DNA from: Nonomuraea sediminis
GTDB lineage: Bacteria > Actinomycetota > Actinomycetes > Streptosporangiales > Streptosporangiaceae
Reading direction: 5' to 3'
Assembly (NCBI RefSeq): GCF_018531495.1
Contig: NZ_JAHDTI010000016.1
Location: 62,001-126,000, forward strand
DNA length: 64,000 nucleotides
Shown here one piece after another: positions 7,287-15,583 of the stretch. Each line of letters starts with the position of its first letter. Within the stretch, counting starts at the first letter, position 1. The notes beneath the pieces were generated by a model. The model did no database searches and had not been told where the DNA came from. It saw only the letters and a program-made list of their open reading frames with translations. The translations under genes and the position numbers were made by a program.

Positions 7287-9824
7287 ATGGATGTGATTCT
7301 GAAGTTCGCGGACATCGATGGTTCGATGCTCGATCGCGTCGGCGGCAAGGCGGCCAACCTCGGCGTTCTCACCCGGGCGGGCCTGCCGGTCCCCGATGGC
7401 TTCTGCGTGACGACCGACGCCTACCGTCTGGTCGCCCGGGGCGTCGACGTCACGGATGCGGCGACCGCCCGCAAGCAGATCCTCGAGACGGAGATCCCCG
7501 AAGCGCTGAAGGCGGCGATCACCGCCGAGCTCGACGGCGCCCCCGTCGCCGTGCGGTCGTCGGCGACGGCCGAGGACCTGCCGTACGCCAGCTTCGCCGG
7601 GCAGCAGGACACCTACCTGAACGTGATCGGCGCCGCCGAGGTGCTCGACGCGGTCCGCAGGTGCTGGGCCTCGCTCTGGACCGACCGCGCCTACGCCTAC
7701 CGGGCGTCCAACGGCATCGACCATCGCACCGTGAGCCTGGCCGTGGTTGTGCAGCGAATGGTGCAGTCGGAGACCGCGGGCGTGATGTTCACCGCGAACC
7801 CGGTCACCGGCACCCGCCGCCGCGCCGTCATCGACGCCGCTCCCGGGCTTGGCGAGGCGGTCGTGTCGGGCGCGGTCAACCCCGACCACTTCGAGGTGGA
7901 CCTCGACTCGGGCAGGATCCTGGCGCGCCACCTGGGTGACAAGCGGCTCGCCGTACGGTCGCTGCCCGGCGGCGGTGTCGAGCACGTCGACGGCGACGAG
8001 CTCGACACCCCCTGCCTCAGCGACGCGCAGCTGGGCGAGCTGGCCGCGCTCGGCGCGCGCGTCGAGCAGGTGTACGGCGCGCCGCAGGACACCGAATGGG
8101 CCTTCGACCCCGGCGGCAGGCTCTGGCTGACGCAGGCGCGGCCCATCACCACGCTGTTCCCGCTGCCGGAGGAGCACAGGGAGGGGCTGCGGGCCTACTT
8201 CTGCTTCAGCGTCGCGCAGGGCGTGTTCCGGCCGCTGACGCCGATGGGGATGGCCGCGTTCCGGGTGGTGTCGTCGGCGGTGTCGGAGCTGTTCGGGATC
8301 CCGGTGGCCGAGCCGCTCGCCGGGGCTGCCGCCTTCCGCGAGGCGGGCGGGCGGCTGTTCTTCGACTTCACCACGGTCATGCGCAGCCGCGTCGGCCGGG
8401 CGCTGGTACCGCGCGTGTTCGACCTGATGGAGGCCAGGTCGGCGCAGGTCATGCGGGGTATGTTCGACGATCCGCGGCTGAGCGTGACGATCACCTCGCG
8501 GCGGCCGTTCCTGCGGCGGCTCGCGCGGGTGCTGCTGCGCTACCGCGTCCCCGTCACGCTGCTGTCCGCGCTGGCGGACCCGGTGCGGGCCGACCGCCGC
8601 GCCCGCGCGCTGGCCGACGATCTCCTCCTACGGCTGGCGCCGCCGCCCGGCGCCTCCGTGGCCGAGCGCGTCGACCACGTGACCGGCGTGCTGGCCAACA
8701 GGACGCTGCCGGTGGTGCCGCGGATCTTCCCGGTGGCCGCGGGGGCGCTGCCGATGCTGGTGCTGGCCTCCCGGCTGCTCGGGGACCGGGCCACCGGCGA
8801 CGAGCTGCAGACCGTGCTGCGCGGCGCGCCGCGGAACGTCACCACCGAGATGGACCTGGCGCTGTGGCGGCTGGCCCGGCGGGTGAGCCCCGAGTACCAG
8901 GCGCGCCTGCTGTCGGTGCCGCCCGCTGAGCTGGCCCGCGAGCCGCTGCCCGCCGAGGTGCGCGAGTTCCTGTCGGTCTACGGTGACCGTGCCGTGGCGG
9001 AGATCGACCTCGGGCTGCCGCGCTGGTCGGAGGACCCGACCCACGTGCTCGGCATGCTCGCCAATTACCTGCGGCTGGAGGATCCTGCGCTGGCCCCCGA
9101 CGCGCTGTTCGCCCGCGGGGCCGCCGAGGCCGAAGCCATGATCGCGGAGCTTGGCCGCCGGGTGGGCGGCCTGCGGGGGCGGATCGTCCGCTTCGCGCTG
9201 GGGCGTGCCAGGGCGCTGGTCGGGGTGCGGGAGCTGCCCAAGTTCGTCCTCGTGCGGGTGTTCGCCGCGATGCGGCGCCAGCTGATGGAGGTGGGTGCCG
9301 AGCTGGCCCGGCAGGGGCTGCTGGCCGTACCGTCCGATGTGTTCTTCGTGACGCTCGCCGAGGCCCGCTCGGGGCGCGACCTGCGCGCGACGGTGGCCGA
9401 GCGGCGCGAGACCTACGAGCGGGAGCTGCGGCGCAGGCACGTGCCGCGGGTCATGCTGTCCGACGGCACCGAGCCCGAGGCGGTCGCCTCCGCCGACTCG
9501 CCCGAGGGCGCGTTGAAGGGGTCGCCCGCCTCACCCGGCCAGGTGACCGGCGTGGCACGGGTGGTCCTCGACCCGGTCGGCGCCCACCTGGAGCCGGGCG
9601 AGATCCTCGTCTGCCCGTCGACGGATCCCGGCTGGACGCCGCTGTTCCTCACCGCGGGCGGCCTGGTGATGGAGATGGGCGGGGCCAACTCGCACGGGGC
9701 GGTGGTGGCGCGCGAGTACGGCATCCCCGCCGTGGTGGGCGTGCCCCGGGCCACCGACTCCATCGCGACCGGCCAGACCGTCACGCTCGACGGCACGTCG
9801 GGCACGGTCATGCCCCTCGCCTGA
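7287..9824 (+). CDS. PEP synthase/pyruvate phosphate dikinase-like enzyme (Rph-related)
   Basis: The 845-residue protein has three parts. An ATP-grasp domain (about 1-300) carries GGKAANLG, VRSSATAEDLPYASFAGQQDT and TEWAFD...LWLTQARPITT. A variable alpha-helical middle follows (about 310-740). A C-terminal swivelling PEP-utilizer domain carries MEMGGANSHGAVVAREYGIP, with His803 as the phosphocarrier. The same order is used by PEP synthases and by rifampicin phosphotransferases (Rph, about 865 residues), which phosphorylate the drug using ATP. The middle differs from the RIF-binding domain I know, so an Rph role is only possible; a phosphotransferase acting on another small molecule is equally likely. 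It stands alone behind its own promoter (7240-7268). Confidence 0.85.
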   Translation: MDVILKFADIDGSMLDRVGGKAANLGVLTRAGLPVPDGFCVTTDAYRLVARGVDVTDAATARKQILETEIPEALKAAITAELDGAPVAVRSSATAEDLPYASFAGQQDTYLNVIGAAEVLDAVRRCWASLWTDRAYAYRASNGIDHRTVSLAVVVQRMVQSETAGVMFTANPVTGTRRRAVIDAAPGLGEAVVSGAVNPDHFEVDLDSGRILARHLGDKRLAVRSLPGGGVEHVDGDELDTPCLSDAQLGELAALGARVEQVYGAPQDTEWAFDPGGRLWLTQARPITTLFPLPEEHREGLRAYFCFSVAQGVFRPLTPMGMAAFRVVSSAVSELFGIPVAEPLAGAAAFREAGGRLFFDFTTVMRSRVGRALVPRVFDLMEARSAQVMRGMFDDPRLSVTITSRRPFLRRLARVLLRYRVPVTLLSALADPVRADRRARALADDLLLRLAPPPGASVAERVDHVTGVLANRTLPVVPRIFPVAAGALPMLVLASRLLGDRATGDELQTVLRGAPRNVTTEMDLALWRLARRVSPEYQARLLSVPPAELAREPLPAEVREFLSVYGDRAVAEIDLGLPRWSEDPTHVLGMLANYLRLEDPALAPDALFARGAAEAEAMIAELGRRVGGLRGRIVRFALGRARALVGVRELPKFVLVRVFAAMRRQLMEVGAELARQGLLAVPSDVFFVTLAEARSGRDLRATVAERRETYERELRRRHVPRVMLSDGTEPEAVASADSPEGALKGSPASPGQVTGVARVVLDPVGAHLEPGEILVCPSTDPGWTPLFLTAGGLVMEMGGANSHGAVVAREYGIPAVVGVPRATDSIATGQTVTLDGTSGTVMPLA

Positions 9825-10068
9825 GCGGGCTGTGGCGCCCCGAGGGGGTCGTCATCGGGACGCCACGCCACCCTCAAGGCGTTCCATCCCCGTTCCAGCC
9901 ACACCACCCTCCGCCGTCCCGGGCAGACACCGCACCACCCTCCTGCCTGGCCGGGCGGGCACCGCACGACCTGCGGCTACCTCCCGGGTGGGTCTCCCCG
10001 TGGGGCGGAGATCGGACAGTCCCGATGTCCTGTTCCCGGAGAAGGTGAGCGGTTCCGCTGAGCGGGGT

Positions 10069-10974
10069 TCAGACGTAGGGGGTGCCGGAGCAGGGGCGGG
10101 TCTTGAGCTGGTGGAGGGATGACAGGCGGTAGCCGATGAGTTTGGCCAGGCCCTCGATGGCCTGGATGCCCTGGCCCTCGCCCGGCTGGAGGTCCGTCTG
10201 GATCGACAGGAGGAGGTCCCTGCCCGGGCCCGTGATGCGGCCGTAGCTGGTGACCGTCCAGGTGTGGTGGTCGAACGGGCGGGGCGTCCAGCCGTCCTTG
10301 AGCGCGATCTGGTCACCTGGACGGGCGGCTGCGCTGACGCCCCAGGCCTGGTCCGGCTCGACGCGGCTCATCAGGCCGAGCACCATGTCCCGGTGGGCGC
10401 GTGCCAGACCGTAGCCGCCCTTGACCAGCAGGCGCAGCAGCCGCACACGGTCGGCGGGGCTGGTGTTCGTGCCGCTCCAGAAGCGGTTCGACCCCGGCCG
10501 GGTCTGCCGCAGGCCCACCTGGCGGTAGAACCGGTTCATGCCGTATGCGGCGCCCACCCGGCTCCACAGCGCGTCGGCGGCCGCGTTGTCGCTCTCACTG
10601 ATCATGCGGGAGGCCAGGTCGCGCTCCTCGGCGCCGAGCTTGCCGTGTCGCAGCAGCAGTGCGGTCAGGACGTCGACCTTGGCGCCGCTGGCCGTGATCA
10701 TCTGATCCTCGTGCTCGCGATATCCCAGCGTGATCCCGGTGACCAGGTCGTGCGCGCTGTAGGCGATGCGGCCCGGCTGTCTGGCCACGTAGTCGGCGAT
10801 CTCGCGTCGCAGGCGGGTGCGGGCCTGTGCCTCGGCCACCCGATCCCGATATTTCAGAACACAGTCACGGACCTTGGGCTCCTGCACGGCCGACGGTATC
10901 TCCAGGGCCCGCTCGGTCCCACACCCCGACACCACGACCAGAGCCGCCACCCCGGCCCACCACCGCACACGCAC
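10069..10974 (-). CDS. Class A beta-lactamase-fold serine hydrolase lipoprotein
   Basis: The 301-residue product starts with a lipoprotein signal (MRVRWWAGVAALVVVSGCG, lipidated Cys18). Downstream it has a Ser-x-x-Lys motif in ITASGAKVD, an SDN motif in SESDNAA and a K-D-G motif (LKDGW) in place of KTG, the order seen in class A beta-lactamases and related D,D-peptidases. The omega-loop Glu of true class A enzymes is not clear, so a cell-wall peptidase or degenerate homologue is as likely as a resistance enzyme. GTG at 10974 is chosen because the signal peptide begins there; an upstream GTG at 11040 would add 22 unlike residues. Confidence 0.8.
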   Translation of the reverse strand: MRVRWWAGVAALVVVSGCGTERALEIPSAVQEPKVRDCVLKYRDRVAEAQARTRLRREIADYVARQPGRIAYSAHDLVTGITLGYREHEDQMITASGAKVDVLTALLLRHGKLGAEERDLASRMISESDNAAADALWSRVGAAYGMNRFYRQVGLRQTRPGSNRFWSGTNTSPADRVRLLRLLVKGGYGLARAHRDMVLGLMSRVEPDQAWGVSAAARPGDQIALKDGWTPRPFDHHTWTVTSYGRITGPGRDLLLSIQTDLQPGEGQGIQAIEGLAKLIGYRLSSLHQLKTRPCSGTPYV

Positions 10975-11310
10975 CGCGCCACCCCCGCGATCTTCACCGG
11001 GGGTTCGGATGATCTCCTGCCCATAAGATCCCCACGTCACACCCCAAAATCCCCCGCCCTACGGCACGCCCCACCACACCGTGCGGCCGCAGGCCCGAGA
11101 GGTGATCATACGAGCGCCCGACACCAGGACGCGGCACAACAGACACGAGACGCGGAGGGGAGGCGCGGGACCGCGAGGCGCAGGAGCGCGGGGCGCAGGA
11201 GCGCGGGGCGCAGGAGCGCGGGGCGACAAGCAGAGGGGGGCGAGGCGGGGCTGCGGGTGAGGGTGCGGGGAGGAGGGTGGGGGGTAGAGGGTGGGGGGTA
11301 GAGGGTGGGG
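10975..11310. repeat. Gene-free gap with two G-rich tandem repeats
   Basis: No credible gene is seen in this 336-bp gap. Three perfect 15-bp copies of GGCGCAGGAGCGCGG lie at 11177-11221. A G-rich array with a 14-bp period (GGGTAGAGGGTGGG-like) spans about 11271-11310 and ends at the stop codon of the next gene. The G-runs on the plus strand could form G-quadruplexes. Both flanking genes are on the minus strand, so transcripts of the quinone oxidoreductase gene would cross the C-rich copy. Confidence 0.75.
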
Positions 11311-12255
11311 TTAGGGGACTAGGACTAGTTTGCCGACGGTGCGGCGGGAGGCGAGGTCGGTCAGGGCCTTGGTGGCCTGGGAGAGGGGGTATTCGCCGCC
11401 GACGAGCGGGCGGAGGCGGCCGGAGGCCGTGAGGGACAGGAGTTCCTGCATGGGCGGCCCGTCGACCCCGCCCTCGGCGAGCAGCGGACGGAGCCAGAAC
11501 CCGGCCACGCCGATGTTGAGCGCCGTGAGCCGGCCGGGCTCGACGGGTTGGGCGGCCTGCCCGGAGGACGACCCGTAGGTAATGAGGCGGCCGAAGGTGG
11601 TCAGGGCGCCCAGCGCGGCGTCGAAGACGAACCCGCCGACGGCGTCCAGGATGACGTCCGCCGCCCGCCCGCCGTTGGCCTCGATGATGCGTTCGGCGTA
11701 CCCCTCGACCCGCCCGTCTATCGCGACGTCGGCCCCCAGCGAGGTGATCAGTGCCTGCTTGTCCATGGTCGAGGCGGTGCCGATGACGCGCCCGGCGCCG
11801 AACTCCTTGGCCAGCTGGATCGCAAGGCTGCCGACGCCGCCGGCGGCCGAGTTGACCACGACGGTCTCCCCTTCGCGCAGCCGGGCCGAGGAACGCAGCA
11901 GGTGCCAGGCGGTCAGCCCCTGCACGAGCAGCGCGAGCGCGGCCCCGCCGCCGAGGGTCTCGGGCAGCCAGACGGCGTCGCGCTCGGACAGCACGGCCTT
12001 GGAGGCGTACCCGTTGGCGGTGAACCCCATGACCCGCCGCCCGTCGCGGGTCCGCCCGACCACTTCCGAGCCGGGGATGTGCGGCAGGCTCTTGGGCGGC
12101 GAGTACAGCCCCGCGATCTGCCGGACGTCGGCGAAGTTGATGCCCGCCGCCTCGACCTCGACGAGGATCTGGCCGGGCCCCACCACCGGGTCGGGCAGCT
12201 CGACCTCCTCGAGGACCTCGGGACCCCCGAAACGAGCAAACTGGATAGCGCGCAT
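11311..12255 (-). CDS. Zinc-independent MDR quinone oxidoreductase (QOR-like)
   Basis: The 314-residue medium-chain dehydrogenase/reductase has the N-terminal GroES-like part (MRAIQFARFGGPEVLEEVELP) and a Rossmann part with VVNSAAGGVGSLAIQLAKEFGA, the NADPH-binding AAGGVG motif of quinone oxidoreductases. No structural zinc cysteines are visible, as expected for the QOR branch. It probably reduces quinones or alpha,beta-unsaturated carbonyls with NADPH. It lies 9 bp downstream of the alpha/beta hydrolase gene, so the two should form an operon. Confidence 0.9.
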   Translation of the reverse strand: MRAIQFARFGGPEVLEEVELPDPVVGPGQILVEVEAAGINFADVRQIAGLYSPPKSLPHIPGSEVVGRTRDGRRVMGFTANGYASKAVLSERDAVWLPETLGGGAALALLVQGLTAWHLLRSSARLREGETVVVNSAAGGVGSLAIQLAKEFGAGRVIGTASTMDKQALITSLGADVAIDGRVEGYAERIIEANGGRAADVILDAVGGFVFDAALGALTTFGRLITYGSSSGQAAQPVEPGRLTALNIGVAGFWLRPLLAEGGVDGPPMQELLSLTASGRLRPLVGGEYPLSQATKALTDLASRRTVGKLVLVP

Positions 12256-12264
12256 GATTCCCCC

Positions 12265-13146
12265 TTACGAGGGGTTACCCAGGTTCTCCCGCATGAAGTC
12301 GGCGGTCGCCTCGACGGCCTGGGTGACGTACGGCTCGCGGTCGTAGAGGTCGACGTGCTGCTTGGCGTCCAGCCAGAGGAGCCGTTTGGGCTGGTCGAGG
12401 CGGCGGTAGGCCTCCTCGGCGCCCTCCGGCGAGCAGTAGGCGTCGACCACGCCGTGCACGATGAGGGCGGGCTTGGGCGACAGGAAGTCGGCGCCCATCA
12501 TGTTGTCCACGGTGATCAGCTCGCGGATGCTGGCCCTGGTCACCTCGTTGCGCCAGGTCGCGCTCGCCCCGCGCGCGGTGCCGTAGTAGGCGTACGGCTC
12601 CTCGCCGGGCATCGCGACATCGCCGGAGCCCGGGGCGGCGACGGCGGGCAGGTACTCCACCGGCCCACCCAGGTCCTGCTGCTCCAGAACGCTGGCGAAG
12701 TCGCCGAGCACGGCCTGGTAGTCCATGCCCGACCGCATCGTGTACGGGTTGTTGTACGCGCCGGCGATGCCGGCGAACGCCCGCACCCGAGGGTCGAAAG
12801 CCGCAAATTTCAGGGCATATCCGGCGCCGAGGCAGATGCCCACCGCACCGATCCGATCCCGATCCACCTCAGGTCTGGAACGCAGGAAGGATACGGCCTG
12901 CCGTAGGTCCCGCAGCTTGCCCTGGGGGTCCTCGTGACAGCGCGGCTCCCCCGCCGACTCGCCCCAGTTGCGATGATCGAAGGCCAGCGTGGCGAACCCG
13001 TGCCCGGCCAGCCTCTCCGCGTACAGCCCTGTCACCTGCTGCCGCACGCCGGTGAACGGCCCGGTGAACACCAGCGCGGCCAAGGCCCCGTCGCCTTCCG
13101 GCACCCGCAGCTCACCCACGAGCCCATCGCCGAACTCCACTCTCAT
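12265..13146 (-). CDS. Alpha/beta hydrolase with Cys nucleophile (YcjY/dienelactone hydrolase-like)
   Basis: The 293-residue alpha/beta hydrolase has LAFDHRNWGESAGEPR (strand/oxyanion region), a nucleophile elbow GICLGAG with Cys in the Ser position, an acid in HGVVDAYC and a catalytic His in KQHVDLY. A Cys-His-Asp triad is typical of dienelactone hydrolase-like enzymes and some X-Pro peptidase-like YcjY proteins. It may hydrolyse small esters or lactones. ATG at 13146 follows GGATGGTC. It heads a two-gene unit with the quinone reductase. Confidence 0.85.
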   Translation of the reverse strand: MRVEFGDGLVGELRVPEGDGALAALVFTGPFTGVRQQVTGLYAERLAGHGFATLAFDHRNWGESAGEPRCHEDPQGKLRDLRQAVSFLRSRPEVDRDRIGAVGICLGAGYALKFAAFDPRVRAFAGIAGAYNNPYTMRSGMDYQAVLGDFASVLEQQDLGGPVEYLPAVAAPGSGDVAMPGEEPYAYYGTARGASATWRNEVTRASIRELITVDNMMGADFLSPKPALIVHGVVDAYCSPEGAEEAYRRLDQPKRLLWLDAKQHVDLYDREPYVTQAVEATADFMRENLGNPS

Positions 13147-13204
13147 GTGACCATCCTCCCAGCGCCGGAGTGATGACCAGTGCGAGCGCCAGATCCTCCG
13201 AGTG

Positions 13205-13231
13205 CCTGCTGGGCGCGGAACGCCCAGCAGG
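13205..13231 (-). terminator. Hairpin after the FAD oxidase gene
   Basis: A perfect 11-bp stem (CCTGCTGGGCG with CGCCCAGCAGG, 5-nt loop) lies 7 bp beyond the stop of the FAD oxidoreductase gene. There is no U-tract, which is common for actinobacterial terminators. It should insulate the hydrolase gene from polyamine-operon readthrough. Confidence 0.65.
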
Positions 13232-13238
13232 CCGATCC

Positions 13239-14633
13239 TCAGGAGTCGAACCCGAGACCCATCCGGTCGAGCGTGCGCAGCCAGAGGTTGCGGCGCCCCT
13301 CGTGCTGGTCCGCCTGGGCGATCGACCAGCGGGTGAACTGGATCACCCCCGACCGCAGCGGCTCGGGCGGGAACGGCACAGGCTTCTCCCTGACCATCCG
13401 CAGTTGCGTGCGCGCCGTGGGCTCACCGGACAGCAGGTCGAGCATGACGTTGGCGCCGAACCTGGTCGCACCGACGCCCATGCCGGTGTAGCCGACGGCG
13501 TAGGCCAGCCGCCCGCCGTGCGCCTGGCCGAAGAAGGCGCTGAAGCGGCTGCAGGTGTCGATGACGCCGCCCCAACGGTGGGTGAAGCGGGCCTCCGACA
13601 GTTGGGGGAACGTCTCGTAGAAGTGCCCGGCCAGCTTGACGAAGGTGGCGTCGCGCTGGTCGTACTCCGGCTTGATGAAGCCGCCGTTGTAGTACACGGC
13701 GTCGTAGCCGCCCCACAGGATCCGGTTGTCGTCGGTCAGCCGGTAGTAGTGGAACTGGTTGGCCGCGTCACCGATCCCCTGCCTGTTGTGCCACCCGATG
13801 GCCGCCATCTGGTCCGGCGACAGCGGCTCGGTCATCAGCGCGTAGTCGTAGACCGGCACCACGAAGTGCTTGAGCCGGCGCAGCAGCGGCGGGAACACCC
13901 CGGTGGCCAGCGCCACCCGGGCCCCCGTCGCCGACCCGTGCGGGGTCCGCAGCGTCAGCGAGGTGCCGTCGTCGTGCATGGAACGCACCGGGCTGCGCTC
14001 GTGGATGCGCACCCCGAGCGACAGGCACGCCTCCCGCAACCCCCAGGCCAGCCGTGCCGGGTCCACCATGGCGCCGCCGGCCCTGTCCCACAGCGCGCCC
14101 AGGTAGGTGGGCGAGTCGACCTGCGCGCGCACCTGGTCCCTGTCGAGGAACTCGTAGTCGAGCCCGTGCTCGTCGATCACGTCCAGGTACTCGGTGAGCC
14201 CGTCGAGCTGCCACTGCTCGGTGGCGACGCTGAGCTCGCCGGTGCGCTCGAAGGAGCAGTCGATGCCGTAACGCCGCACGGTCTGCTCGATCTCGTCGAG
14301 GTTCTCCACGCCCATGCGCTCGAGCGTGTCGATCTCCTCCGGCCAGCGCTCGAGCCCGTTGTGCAGCCCGTGAGTGAGCGTCGCCATGCAGAACCCGCCG
14401 TTGCGGCCGGTCGCGGCCCAGCCGATCCTGCGCCCTTCCAGCAGCACCACGTCGAGCGACGGGTCGCGTTCCTTGGCCATCAGGGCCGTCCACAGGCCCG
14501 AGAATCCGCCGCCGACGACGACCAGGTCGGCGGTGGTATGTCCGATGAGCCGCGGCTGCGGCTCGGGTCTGGCCGGGCTGTCCAGCCAGTACGGCTTGCG
14601 CTCCGCATCAGCAAGCGCCTTCAGCGGATCCAC
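13239..14633 (-). CDS. FAD-dependent amine oxidase, gamma-glutamylputrescine oxidase (PuuB)-like
   Basis: The 464-residue flavoprotein is of the DadA/PuuB type. A dinucleotide-binding motif GGGFSGLWTAL follows DLVVV at about residue 35, then WAATGRNGGF, and the C-terminal YAVGYTGMGVGATRFGA closes the FAD site. Family members oxidise secondary amines such as gamma-glutamylputrescine, giving the aldehyde, ammonia and H2O2. Placement beside Pot transport genes and an aminobutyraldehyde dehydrogenase supports a polyamine substrate; no PuuA or PuuD is in the window, so free putrescine or another amine is possible. GTG at 14633 is chosen for its spacing to AGGGAAGTGGGA; GTG 14642 is the alternative. 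Confidence 0.85.
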   Translation of the reverse strand: MDPLKALADAERKPYWLDSPARPEPQPRLIGHTTADLVVVGGGFSGLWTALMAKERDPSLDVVLLEGRRIGWAATGRNGGFCMATLTHGLHNGLERWPEEIDTLERMGVENLDEIEQTVRRYGIDCSFERTGELSVATEQWQLDGLTEYLDVIDEHGLDYEFLDRDQVRAQVDSPTYLGALWDRAGGAMVDPARLAWGLREACLSLGVRIHERSPVRSMHDDGTSLTLRTPHGSATGARVALATGVFPPLLRRLKHFVVPVYDYALMTEPLSPDQMAAIGWHNRQGIGDAANQFHYYRLTDDNRILWGGYDAVYYNGGFIKPEYDQRDATFVKLAGHFYETFPQLSEARFTHRWGGVIDTCSRFSAFFGQAHGGRLAYAVGYTGMGVGATRFGANVMLDLLSGEPTARTQLRMVREKPVPFPPEPLRSGVIQFTRWSIAQADQHEGRRNLWLRTLDRMGLGFDS

Positions 14634-14661
14634 AAATCCCACTTCCCTACGAAAAGTTATC

Positions 14662-14677
14662 CAATTTTCAACGAATT
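14662..14677. promoter_or_regulatory. Candidate Lrp-type operator upstream of the FAD oxidase gene
   Basis: CAATTTTCAACGAATT lies 29 bp before the FAD oxidase start in a stretch much more AT-rich than its surroundings. It matches CAAATTGCTACGAATT (20354-20369), in front of the Lrp gene and the dehydrogenase/Pot operon, at 13 of 16 positions. A -10-like TAACTT lies next to it on the minus strand. This suggests one regulator for both transcription units. Confidence 0.45.
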
Positions 14678-14757
14678 GCGGATCGTCATGAGGTGATCGC
14701 GCACGGGTTCCCCCCGCCGAAATCCGATCTCGCCTCCCTGTTCTTTGTCGGAGAAGG

Positions 14758-14788
14758 CCGAACCCCCCGCGGCGGGCGGGGGGTTCGG
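14758..14788 (-). terminator. Strong hairpin between potC and the FAD oxidase gene
   Basis: Perfect 13-bp arms (CCGAACCCCCCGC and GCGGGGGGTTCGG, 5-nt loop) lie 9 bp past the potC stop. The hairpin probably ends or attenuates the dehydrogenase-potADBC transcript, which would explain why the FAD oxidase gene has its own promoter region. Confidence 0.75.
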
Positions 14789-14797
14789 CGGAACACC

Positions 14798-15583
14798 TCA
14801 GGCGGAGCGGCGCCGCGCCATCACCGCGTTGGCGATGGCGATCAGCACACCGATCCCGAAGATCAACGTCCCCATCACGTTCACCTGCGGCGGGATCCCG
14901 GTCTTCACCGAGCCCACGATCCACAGCGGGAACGTCATGGTGGAACCGTTGACGAAGCTGGTCACCACGTAGTCGTCGATCGACAGCGCGAACGACAGCA
15001 TCGCGCCCGCCGCCACGCCCGGCATGATCGCCGGCAGCGTCACCTGGTGGAACGTGCCCCACGCGCTGGCCCCGAGGTCCTTGGCGGCCTCCTCCATCGA
15101 GGGGTCGAGCGTGATCACCCGGGCCCGCACGGTCACGACCACGAACGACAGCGAGAACAGCACGTGCGCGATGATGATCGTGGTCGAGTCGCGCGGCACG
15201 TTGCCCGAGACGAACAGCGACAGCAGCGAGGCGCCCATGACCAGCTCGGGCGTGGAGATCGCGGCGAACACCAGGAAGTTGGTGGTCCCGTGCCCCCTGA
15301 ACTGGTACCGGCCGACGGCCAGCCCCAGCATCGTCCCGATCACCACCGTGATGATGGTGGCCACTATCGCGATCAGTATCGAGTTGCGCAGCGCCGTGGT
15401 GAGCCCGTCGATCTCGAAGAGCTGCTGGTACCACTTGAGCGTGAAACCCTGCCAGCTGGTGTTCGACTTCGACTTCTTGTCGTTGAAGCCGAACAGGATC
15501 ATCACGGCGATCGGCGACGACAGCCAGATGATCACCAGCCAGGTGTAGATGTGCAGCAGCTTGCCGCGCAGGGCCCCCCTCAT
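14798..15583 (-). CDS. potC: Polyamine ABC transporter permease PotC
   Basis: The 261-residue inner-membrane permease has about six TM segments and the cytoplasmic EAA loop EEAAKDLGASAWGTFHQVTLP, which docks on the ATPase. The pattern SVKTGIPPQVNVMGTL near the C-terminus is typical of PotC/PotI proteins, as is its position after PotB. It pairs with PotB to form the channel for spermidine/putrescine uptake. It overlaps potB by 4 bp (15580-15583). Confidence 0.92.
   Translation of the reverse strand: MRGALRGKLLHIYTWLVIIWLSSPIAVMILFGFNDKKSKSNTSWQGFTLKWYQQLFEIDGLTTALRNSILIAIVATIITVVIGTMLGLAVGRYQFRGHGTTNFLVFAAISTPELVMGASLLSLFVSGNVPRDSTTIIIAHVLFSLSFVVVTVRARVITLDPSMEEAAKDLGASAWGTFHQVTLPAIMPGVAAGAMLSFALSIDDYVVTSFVNGSTMTFPLWIVGSVKTGIPPQVNVMGTLIFGIGVLIAIANAVMARRRSA

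Noticed and set aside
9825..10068. Terminator in the gap after the Rph-like gene
   Set aside because: GTGGCG/CGCCAC arms exist but with a loop of over 20 nt and no T-run; too weak to list.
10069..10974. Call as a true class A beta-lactamase resistance gene
   Set aside because: Ser-x-x-Lys and SDN are present, but KTG is replaced by KDG and the omega-loop Glu is unclear, so only the fold is claimed.
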